Shown in pieces: positions 35,575 to 46,379 of a stretch of 64,000 bases of DNA. The DNA is from Purshia tridentata (Eukaryota; Streptophyta; Magnoliopsida; Rosales; Rosaceae): positions 1 through 64,000 of the forward strand of contig QANT01008422.1 in NCBI GenBank assembly GCA_003254885.1, given 5' to 3'. Under the pieces are notes generated by a model, which did no database searches, was not told the DNA's origin, and was given only the letters and a program-made list of their open reading frames with translations. Numbering within the stretch: the stretch's first letter is position 1; every line of letters starts with the position of its first letter. The position numbers were made by a program, and so were the translations under genes.

Positions 35575-36305
35575 ATGAAGGTGCGTTCATCGGTGAAGAA
35601 GATGTGTGAGTTTTGTAAGACAGTGAAACGCCGTGGACGCGTTTATGTGTATTGCACAGCCAATCCCAAGCATAAGCAAAGACAAGGCATGTCAACATTT
35701 GCATATCAAGGCCCAGAGGCTTCCATGTATGTGCCTTTTTATGCTTTCATTTCTCTTTTTATTTACATTTATATATTTACCTCTGAGAAAGTTTTTTTAT
35801 TGCATAAGTTTTAAAGGAAGAGTCCCATTCAGAACTTCCATGTTAAGCACCCACATTCATGCCTTCGTTGCAGGTCCTTTAGTCTAGCAAATGTGATCTA
35901 GGAGACTAAGACTTAACAATCTCTACATCTTACAGTACCCGTAGACTTTTCAATGCTTTAAGTAATCAATTTTCCCGGAAGAGTAAAACTAGTTTTGGAG
36001 TCAAGGACCGTATAGCTGCATTGTCCAATTTTAACTTGTGATGGTAGTTGCCATGTTTTACACTATTGCATCTAGCTTCTTGCTGATGTCTTGTTTACAT
36101 GCTTATGGAATCTAATTGGAAGTTGAATATTGGTATCATTTTCAGGTCTGCAGAGACTAGTGCCAAGCAGGGGAGTAACTTTGGTCACAGCTTGCATGCA
36201 GGGCTGGCATCTCTGATACCCAAAAAGAATGAGCCTTCTATGCCCTCTACGATACTTGGATGGAGAGTGGGCTTGGCATCCCTTTTGTTTAAGAAGGCCA
36301 ATTAG
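35575..36305 (+). CDS. Ribosomal protein bL36, nuclear-encoded organellar
   Basis: Two exons (35575-35726 and 36146-36305) join to 312 nt, 103 residues. Residues 1-38 are a complete bL36: [20 protein letters not shown] with GRVYVYC, then NPKHKQRQG. The zinc ligands C11, C14, C27 and H33 are all present. bL36 is a late-assembling protein of the large subunit of bacterial-type ribosomes; in plants the plastid copy is usually plastid-encoded, so this nuclear gene most likely serves mitochondria. There is no N-terminal targeting presequence; instead a 65-residue C-terminal extension ends SLLFKKAN. The Arabidopsis relative also starts [15 protein letters not shown]. Exon 1 running on into the intron yields a false hydrophobic tail. 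The Site II boxes upstream support the role. Confidence 0.93.
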
Positions 36306-37555
36306 CTTTGGAATTCTAAACGAATGAATACAAACTTGATCCCAGTTTTTAGTTTTTTTTTTTTCTTTGACTGTGCCTTCTCATATACATTCAAAGTGTT
36401 ATCCCTTCCCTGTTTTTATTGGATTTAGCTATTAATTCAGGCTACAATGTAATAATTCTCTCCTCACTCTTTGGGTTGTGTGTGTATCTATAGACTGGCT
36501 GTGGTAGAGATCTCAATGTGAACAACCTTGACCTGCTCCATGTAATTCATGAAATGGGATGCCCCGAATTGTAAAGGAGAGGTTTTGATGTTGCAAAAGT
36601 TTTCTTTTCATATTCATTTCACACAGTAGATACAGAACCAAAAATTTTCCAACTTAAAAGAGAAAAGTGCAATTGGCCAAAAAAAAAAAAAGAGAAAAGT
36701 GCAAGTCACCTTTACACTTTTCAATCTCGACCGTTCATGCCAAGGCCCTCTATATTTTATTACCTAAAAATATGACCCTATATTCTTAATTTACAAAAAA
36801 GAAGAAAAAAGAGAAAAAAAAAAAACGTTTCTATCATGCCTACACATTTTTAGATAATGGATGACAATAATTTACGCAGGTATTCGACATAATTTGTCAG
36901 AAATTAATGAAGTGTCGCCTTCGGACTTCGCATAAATTGCCTCTTACCATCTTCAACGACTCATAACTATTTGGGAAAAAACAATAATCAAAATTTCACA
37001 TCCAGGGAGAAAAAGGTTCAATAATGAAGTATATACTGTATACTTACACAATTATACAATACAATAAACCAATGCTATTGTATTTAGTATTTTTTAAATT
37101 AAAAAAAACTAATGCTGTCTTGTCAAATAGTTTCATACGTCAAGTTGTTTTTTACCAATTTATTAGTGTCGTGATCCGTAAAACGGCAACGTATTGCGTC
37201 CCAACAGGGAAGAGCACGTGGGGGAGTCAATGACGTTTTCTCCTCACCTCCTGAAAATGATCCACTTTTAGTTTGAGTTGGTGAGTTGCGGAGCACGCAG
37301 CACAGTACACTGATCAAGCAAGTGGGAGAAACCGCAGCAGCGTATTAAATTATATAAATAAATAATTATTAAATAAACAAATCCAAAAGGCACCCAATCG
37401 AAGATAACACAATTCCCACGCACAATTTCTTGCTTTCCGATCATCTCTTTTATGCTTTGATTAACTCCCCATTCTTCCCCTGTAAACCCTAAACTTAAAG
37501 CCTTCAAATTCATGCTTAGCTTTTGTATATTTCCGGCGACACTGCTCCAGACTCA
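36306..37555. other. Intergenic: bL36 3' region and DUF4050 promoter
   Basis: No gene is seen. A-rich runs lie around 36680 and 36797-36825. The section 37180-37320 is GC-richer and contains CACGTGGGG at about 37216, a G-box-like element roughly 340 bp before the next start codon. Confidence 0.5.
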
Positions 37556-39672
37556 ATGGTGACGAGACTCAACGGCTCGCTTGCAGCTTGGATCCGTCAC
37601 TTCCTCGCTTGCATGGGGTAAGTCCTCGATTTCTATCTCAACACCAAAAAGATTGTATTTTGTCTTTCTTCTTGCATTTGCTATTTATGGTAGTTGTTTT
37701 TGGTTAATAGTCTTTGGGGTTATTCCGAGGCTGTACTTTTGGAAGGTTTGACTTGTGGCTAGTAAAAATTTGACTTATTTAAGTGTGGGAGCAACTTTCA
37801 TTCTTCAAAATCACATATTTACACTTGGTTTCCAAAAATTTCAACTCTTTTTTGCTAACAATGGCAAGCTCAGCTGGAGTATTGAATAAATGAATGCCCT
37901 TGGAATCTGTATCGGAATCGATGGTATTTACTTACTTTGAGTGGTACTTAAAAAAGTGTTTGTTTTTTCTATTTTTGTCCAATTTGAGAGAAGAGAGGAA
38001 ACCAGAATATATTAACCCTTGTCTTGTGGCTATGGCGTCAACGGTCTAGTCTTTTGTTGGTGGGCTTTATTGTACAATATGGTTTAACCTGGGTTTTAAC
38101 AGAGCAGTGGTTGTTTTGGATGCTGCACTAAACCCACACCCATTATTGCTGTCGATGAGCCTTCAAAGGGATTGAGAATTCAAGGGCGAACCGTTAAGAA
38201 ACCTGGTGTATCAGATGATTTTTGGAGCAGCAGCACATATGACTTGGATAATAGCGCCGTCCAATCCCAGAGAAGCATCTCATCCATCAGCACCTCAAAC
38301 CAGACCCTCAACCAGGCCAGTGGCGCTGTTAGCACGAGCACTTCTGACTTTGTAAATCATGGCAAGTTTCCATTGTATGTTAGTTTCATTGTCTTCTTAT
38401 CATGGTATGAAAATCGTTTTTAAGCATGTTTCTGTTGTGTTCACGTGTCTTTGTGTTGTATTTAATTAATCTGAACCCAAACACAATTTGTCTAAATATG
38501 TCGATCCAAACTCATTGGCTAATTGAAGCAGTCCTTTCATGTTTTACCCATGTCTCTTTTTCACCACCACGAGCACAGAAGTACTTAATACACCAAAAGT
38601 CCAACACATCTTTCCAACAAATTAAGATTCCACTATACAGAACAGAGAAAAAATTATCTCATTAAGGGGTTAAAATGGGTTTTGCAAATGGACGTTCGAA
38701 AACTTTGGGTGATCCATTTTGAAAAGGTAAACCCAAACATTGGTTTTCACATGTGAATGAACAGGTCCTGTAAAATGTAAAATTTGGGCAGGTCTGTACT
38801 AATTACTTGTGGAGTGTGTTTTTTCTACACCAGGTTTCTATTTTCTTGTGACCTTTTCTCTTGATGGGTATGCTATTGTATGATCCACTTCTAGTGCCGG
38901 TACCTTATTAACACTCTCTAGTACTTGAAGTTGGTATAATCGTTATCCATATTCATATTGTTATGTGTATAGATTATTGTTATATGATATTTATACTTCG
39001 TTGACTGCAGGTCTTGTTCTCTGGAACCAAACCAGGCTTGATTGGATTGAAAGTGGCAAGCCTAAGAATCAAACTCAAAAAAGTGAGGAATACAGATTAA
39101 GGTATGTTACTTGTTCTTTTTATGACTTCATTTTGTAATTCCAATCTTGAGGCAGGTCCATTCGTCTTGCACAATTTAATTGCTGTTATTGCCTATTGAT
39201 TAAAGCAAAGTTACGACCCACATTATATAACTAATTTTCTGACATGAACCTGTTATGTTCTTTCTAGAATTATAATTTTTCCTTGTTGATTTATGCTTTT
39301 ACCATTTTCAAAGTAGCCACTTTGCAAATTCTGATGAATTAAATGCATTTCCAACATCATGAAGGAAGGACTTTCTGCAAGTAGATGAAATGTATATGCT
39401 TTGTTTTTAATTTGCATGTGTCTTTCGCCACATGGCTGACTAAAACTGTCTTTGCAGTTGGAATGCAACTTATGAAAGATTGGTTGGAACCAAACAGCGA
39501 CAGCCTTTCCCCCAGCGCATTCCTCTGTCTGTAAGTCCTCTTTTTTCTTTGGTGGGCGTCTGTATTGCATTATGCCAGTGCATCGTGCTGAAAATACTCA
39601 TCGGGTTTATATTAACAGGAAATGATAGAATTTCTCGTGGAAGTATGGGAGCAGGAGGGGCTGTACGATTGA
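37556..39672 (+). CDS. DUF4050 family protein, unknown function
   Basis: Five exons (37556-37617, 38108-38361, 39011-39101, 39458-39530, 39619-39672) join to 534 nt, 177 residues. The N-terminus MVTRLNGSLAAWIRHFLACM runs into GGCFGCCTKPTP, a cysteine cluster that could be lipid-modified (inference). The middle is Ser/Gln-rich. The conserved DUF4050 core follows: DFVNHGLVLWNQTRLDWI, SWNATYERLVGTKQRQPFPQ, ending EMIEFLVEVWEQEGLYD, which is the normal end of this family. No catalytic residues are known for it. Intron 2 uses a GC donor (CATG|GCAAGT); moving to a nearby GT would break the conserved NHGLVLWNQTR. All other introns are GT-AG. Confidence 0.88.
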
Positions 39673-42600
39673 GCGAGGAGTATCAGAATCTGCCTTTTAA
39701 CGTCAGAGGAAGTTGGTTTGTGTTTGTAAATCTCAGTTCAGAGGCGTGGGTGTATATCTGGGGCAAGGAAAAGGAATCAAAACAATGAAAATATGTTTCA
39801 AGTTTAATTGTAATATGACCCACTAATATTTTCATCTTCCCCCCCTCCTTCTCTTCATGTTGCATGTAAAATGGATGGAAGTTATGGAACTGGAACGTGC
39901 CCTCTGTCACGCATAACTGAATATATACAGAAGCAGTTGCCTTTGATTGTGTAAATACCAAAGTTAAAAGAGTTGTTAAACGATGCTAAGCCAAGCCTTA
40001 TAGTGCTCTTTCTTTGTACTTTGTTCCTGTCCGCTTTGTTGGGCCTGGAGAGGCATATTCAGTTTATTAAAATTTGACTTGGGACTTTTGCAATAACATT
40101 GCGAAGCTTCTCTTTCCTTTTTCTTTTTTCTGGTACATTGTATTAAAAACTCAAATGCTTCCTGCATATTCATTTAAAAAAGTTTTCAGGGGACTATATT
40201 TTCAGTCCCCGCATTGAAAATAATTTGTCTAGACCTTAAGAAACAGTATAGTCTATCTTCTTATTCACACATTTCTTCTACAATCAACATTCATAAGAAA
40301 AGTATGTTTAATGTCCAAGGGAAGAGGCCACCTCACACCTTAATTCACTGATTCAATGAAACTTTTAAGAGTTTTTTAAGTGTGGTTGGTGGTTTGGTTG
40401 TTGCTTGCGGGCAGGAGTTGAAATGTTTGTTCGGCAGTGCAGGTATAGAATCGTAATTATTTAATAACTGTAGTTGCAGAATATTTAATTTGAAGGTAAT
40501 ATTTATAATGGTATTGCCTTTGAATTGTGATTTCTCCCCCAGCATTGCATATTTGCATATCATATCAAATCTTGGGATGTGTGTCTCCACACGTCAGGTC
40601 TGCTGATGCGATATGGATGATTTTGAAAGCAGAGAACCAACCAATTCACCAAATGAATCTTCTTATCTTGCTATCATATCAACATTGTCATTCAACACAG
40701 AAGAGTAATGCATTGTTTATACATACTGATATTTCATGAGATGAGTAGTACTAGTGGGAGATATATATATACACAAATTAATAAGAAGCTAGCTACATGC
40801 ATTGCATGATGCATTATGATGCATTCTCAACCCCAAATTACAACAAGACGCTCTGCAATCTTTCCAAGTGGATGCAAAACAAAACACCAAAAGTTGCATT
40901 TCTATCCACTTGGTCATTCAGAAATTAAGTCTCACTTTAGGACAATAGGACATGATGATTTTGAAAATAAGCCCTACAAAATACCAATATATATTTATGG
41001 TTCATTTCATCCCTTCAACTACTCCTATTCCAATTATATATCCCCGTACAATGAATGCTTCAAGACAATACAGAAAAAGCTACCACTTGAATTTATATAT
41101 ATATATGTAAATCAAAGATTCAAAAGTAGCTAATAAAATACTGATCACACTATGTCTGTTTTTCCTAGTCACAAGTTAAAGTCATCATGGATTATGGCAA
41201 AGACTTTTACGGTTTCACCACAAATAAAGAAATTAAAAAAGATGAAACATTTCAAAGACGAAGACTACAGAGAAGAGAACCAAATTAAGGTATCTGAACA
41301 TCCTATTCCTATGATATTAAAAATAATAATAATAATATTAGACTGGACCATGTCTACAATATTCTCAAACAAATTCCCAGTTTCTTAATTTCAATTTTAT
41401 TTTATTCTTAAATTAATCGATCAATTAATAAATTAAGACTTTGTATTAGTATTGCTCATGAACCGTGTGCATATCCTTACCCTTTATTCCCTTCTTTACC
41501 TTTTAATAAGAGAATTTGTGAGCAAGCTAGTTGCATTAATTTTGTACGTAATTCCCAAAATCATCGTTTTTAATTTTATTGTGAAACATGTTGATTGGCA
41601 CAATGGCACGCTTTCACTTCTTAGCTGGCCTGGTTGTCTGTGACATTGAGAGCAGTGCTACCAACGCCATTGGGTTTAGTTTACAGCCATTGTTGCCTTG
41701 TTGGTGCAAGATGGCAATGAGTACGGGTAGGTACCTTGTAGTCTGTACAATCTCCAAATGGTTAAAGACTTGAAAGGTAAGGTAAGTACCCAACTACCCA
41801 CCATTTCCACCAAAAAAATGAAAAAGAAAGGTAAGTACCCTAGTAGAATCCCCAAGACCGAGGGGCTAGGGGTACCCTAAAAGGGCATAAACCCATTAAA
41901 TCAGAGATGTGTGCTCTTATTTTTTTTCTTTCTTCTGGATGATATTTGTGGAAATTCATTGGTGGGGTCAGGTGTACATTCAAATTTGTGTACATTCTGA
42001 AATCTGAATGTTGCAATGAAATTTCCAGGAAATTGACTAGTTGAATTACATGGATACCCTTGACCTTCTTTATAATTTACCAAGTCTAACATGAAGACCC
42101 AATGACTACAAGTCACAAGTGGGAGAAGGATCCAATGTCTCTAGCCTTACATAACCATGTTTCTGGTCACAGTTTTTAGTCCTACCCAAAACCAGGGGTA
42201 ATAGGGCCTCCATATTTCATTATTTCTCATGTCAGCAGCAGCAGCCAACTCATATTCATTATTCAATTCACATTGGGACCAAATTGTTCAAACAAGAAAA
42301 TTGCTATGCATGCACCTTATAATCATATACCAAATTCATTTTTCATCATAAAGTTGCCCACAAGCAATTTTATAAATGAGATCACCTTTTTGTTATAATT
42401 CAACTAATTAGATTTGGTTCTCGGTTTACCATTCTTCATTTACTAATTCAATTTTTAAATTACTTTGGTCAAATTTTATGACTAATTAAACACAAACACA
42501 CTTTCAAGGCTCATACAGTAACAATGAATCTAAATCAAAACATACATTTTTATAACCTTTCTTTTTTTGCTCTATATTATAATATGACCTTGCTTGCATC

Positions 42601-44720
42601 TTATGAATTAGGTACTATTAAATCAATTTATAATGGATTTAAAAAAATATTTAAAAAATCATTGTTTAAATGGCCATTGGACTAAAACTTTATGATTTAG
42701 AACTGCCCCAAAACTTGAAAAAGAAAAAACGAAAAGAAAGATCAAGTGGATAGATAAAAAAGGATCAAGTGTATGGAGGAAACAAAAAGGATCAAGTTGT
42801 GGTTGGCTGTCAGCTGCTGTGTGACCCTCTTGAATTCAAGTGGGAAACATCTTACTCTTTATGTCACATTGTATTGTTAGTCAAATTATTAATTAGTGGC
42901 TAGTGGCTACTTTTCATCTTAAAAGTTAAATCCAATGGATGATTCTAGCTATTGTTCTTATGATTAATTTTACTCTTTGATAATAACAGTCTCACTTCAT
43001 CATGTTGAATAATAGAAAAAATCAATTAAAACTTGATATTTGTCTTCTTTTTTTTCTTTCGTCCACTCTTTTAAGAGGAGTTTTTGTTATATAGGTCCTT
43101 AATGTATTATTCTCTTAGAAATTGAGGGAAAAGAATACTAATTATCCAAATAAGGAAAAGGATGATGAAGAATAATAATGAAAGAAGAAATGGTCGGTAC
43201 GTTAACTTATAAATGACGGAGCCTTAAAGAAACAGAAAAGATTGATATTAAATAGAAAAAGCAAGAAATGAAGACCCAACAGAAAAAAGCCAAAATTTGT
43301 AGCACCTCTTTGAAAAGGGATCCATTGATTCTAACCCAAATTATTATTTTGAGGCATACACTGGACCTGTAGCTATTATTATTATTTTATATCAAATTCA
43401 TTGTACTTCCTCAAACACACACCACCAGTCTGTCCAAGGCAAGAGAACCAAATACCACATGACATGGGTCCCTCACTAAACCGAGTGTAAATGTATGACA
43501 ACATGTTTTTGTATATAAATATATGTTAAATGTGTGACTCATTCTCTTAAATTGAGAAACAAATTTTGACCGCTGCAAATCAGCCCTAATGTCGGTCTCA
43601 AGGTTGACTTGTATTGTACTCCACATCTTTCAGCCAATTTTATCAAGTATGAAGTATGAACTTTCTATTCAAACTAGTTTTGTGGTGCCATCACTTTTAA
43701 TTTTATGACTTATTTGGTAAAAATATGGTTTGGTTTCCAACGTTGATAACTCCCCCATAGTTCAAGTCAATATGTAATTGTTGACTTGTAATTTATTTTA
43801 CATAATTAATCCAATTGGTACAGAAATTACAAACAGCAAAATTAATTGTTGTGTGTTAAAAGTGTTAACCAAGTTGATTAAGAAAGGTAAATAAAATTAA
43901 TAAAGCTGCTGAGTATTGAGTACAGTTGGAATCTCCCATCCAAATCCTAATGTCTCTATCCTCACTCGGAGAGCACACGGCTTCACCATAACCATGTATT
44001 TCTTGCCCATGACCACATACATTTAATCAAGCCTGCAAAAATAAACACTCGCAGATATCACCTTTTTAATCTCAGTTCTCATTTAGTCTGTATATTTCAT
44101 TTTAAAAAAGATAGATAAGATATTTCTTTCATTTTTCTGTTCATTTTATATTTGCGAGGATAATATTTCTGATTAGGAAAGTTGTTGGATTCTTTAATTA
44201 ATTAAGTTAATTAAGACAAGGATTGGAATTGGAACAATGCATTTGATGCAATGTATATATGGAAAAAAATATCAATTCAATTTTATAAACTTACCTAAGG
44301 AAACTATAGTTTTTTTATTTTGATATATAGAATGTCTTGTAAAAATCCAACTCATAACCAATTGAAACAGACAACCATTCGCATAACATTGAAACATGCA
44401 TGCATAAGCAAGGTTCTTCTCTCCAGATAAGATCGATTAGAAGTAATATACATTGTTTTCACAGTTAAAAAACATGGATTTTTATTTTAAACAAACAGCT
44501 AGAGTAACTTGCAGAGGGCTAGATCCGACTGATAAATTTTCATGCCCAACAAAAATATATATATATATATATATTTATAATGTGTATATACCACAAGATA
44601 ATCTTATGAATATACAATTAATATATTGAATATAAAAAAAATACACATCATGTCATTATCAAGTTATCCCAATACATATACTTATAAAAATAATATCACA
44701 TATATATATATATACTCCTG
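39673..44720. other. About 5 kb intergenic, no gene seen
   Basis: AT-rich spacer. Short frames (for example 40816-41133, 41152-41388 and 41452-41643) are Asn/Lys/Ile-rich, have no family signature and no splice partners. An (AT)n run lies around 44555-44575 and a (TA)n run around 44698-44714, leading into the satellite. Confidence 0.55.
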
Positions 44721-45400
44721 ATACATGCATGAATTTCATAATCAAGTATCAAATTTACAACATAAAAAGAAAATATCAAGTCGTTGGATGGATATAATTT
44801 GAATACATGCATGAATTTCATAACCAAATGTCATATTCAACAACATAAAAAGAAAAATATCAGGCCGATGGATGAGATAACGAATTAGGATAATTTTCAT
44901 AATAAACTATCACATTAAACGACATAAAAAGAAAATATAAGCCGAGCCATTAGGTGAGATAATGAATGAGAATGAATTTTCAGATAATTAAGTATCAAAT
45001 TCAATGGCATAAAAAAATTATATATCAAGCCATTGGGTGAGATAATGAATTAGAATGAATTTTATAATCAAGCCAAATTCAACGACATAAAAAGAAAAAT
45101 ATCATGGCGTTGCATGAGATAATGAATTAGGATGAACTTCATATAAAGTATCAAATTCAATGACACAAAAAAAAAATATATCAAGCCATTGAATGAGATA
45201 ATAAATTAGGATAAATTTCATAATTAAGTATCAACTTTAACGACATAAAAAGAAATATATCAAGCCGGTAGATTTAATATTCAATTCTTTTTTATATAAC
45301 AACATAAATATATCAAGCCGGTAGATTTAGTATTCAATTCCTTCCTATAACAAAAGAAATATATCAAGCCGATAGATTTAATATTCAATTTCTTCCCATA
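44721..45400 (+). repeat. Degenerate tandem repeat array (about 80-bp then about 60-bp units)
   Basis: About seven diverged units of 75-85 bp share the order GAATTTCATAATCAAGTATC, AAATTCAACGACATAAAAAG, AAATATATCAAGCC, TTGGATGAGATAATGAATTA. They are followed by three shorter units of about 60 bp built on ATATATCAAGCCGGTAGATT and TTAATATTCAATT. No coding frame runs through. Units differ by point changes and small indels, so the array is not recent. Confidence 0.85.
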
Positions 45401-46379
45401 TAATAAAAAATACATAACAGCTCCACACTCTTTTAAATATAACACAAAAAACTAATCTTAAGCATAAACAAGCATCAAGTTATAAACCTACTATTAGCAA
45501 AAAAAATTATACACCCATTTAAATTTTATAATTTTGTTGATAACCCAACCCAATTATAACCTCAACATTTGATTTCTTCGACTCAATTCTATGGAGGAGG
45601 ATTTTGCAATTGATGAGCACCTTTTGGAAGAGACTAAGAATTTATCAGGTCAGTTTAATTCGACTACTTATAATCTTTGTAATATGATTGCACATAATTT
45701 AGATCTTAATGCGCTTCATTATAATTATTCTCCAATATAATCTTGTAGCTTCTTGAATAAATTTATTACAATAAAATGCTTTGACAATAAGGAAAAAAAA
45801 AACCAATTAAGTTTAAGCAACGTAAACAAACATCTTAGTAAGTTATGGAACAAACATCAAAGCATATAACCACGTTGCTCAATTAATGCATTTGGTTCAT
45901 ATAAGAAAAATAATGCATTTGTGGTTTTTTTTTTTCTTTTTTGGCAAAGTTTGTCACCAAGTCCTGAAAATATATAAAAATATAGTTTAGAGCAGAAAAC
46001 TAAAAAAGGAAAAATGGAATTCTGGTTTTTGGTTTGGGGTTTGGTGGTATTGGGTGAAGGGAGGTGGTTAGAGTTGGGAAGACTGGTTTTGGGAAGGATT
46101 CATTGCATTTAGCAACAGATGTATGTGAGAGAGCGACGCCTTTGTATTTCCCTTTTTCCAATATAAGCCTTTTGGCAGTGACACATAAACACCCATTCCA
46201 CCACACCATCCCCCATTCACTTCGTTCAACACCTTCTTCTTCTTCTTCATTCTTTTTTGCCCTACTCGTTAGGGTTCTTCCTCAATGCTCTTTGGCCTCT
46301 TCACTCTCATCATCCTTCTAATCTCCACGCTCTTCATCTTCAACTTGTCTCTTTTGAGGATTGTTTCAAAGCTGTCCCC
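45401..46379 (+). promoter_or_regulatory. Upstream region and leader of the EBF gene
   Basis: Spacer then promoter. From about 46,190 on the sequence is C/T-rich with CTTCTTCTTC runs, consistent with a transcribed leader of the F-box gene. A short frame ATG GAG GAG GAT TTT at 45591 is followed by a possible splice donor (TCAG|GTCAG) at about 45648, but no continuation is found. Confidence 0.45.

Noticed and set aside
44721-45400. CRISPR-like regular repeats
   Set aside because: Units are contiguous and diverged with no unique spacers, and the genome is a plant; this is a degenerate satellite.
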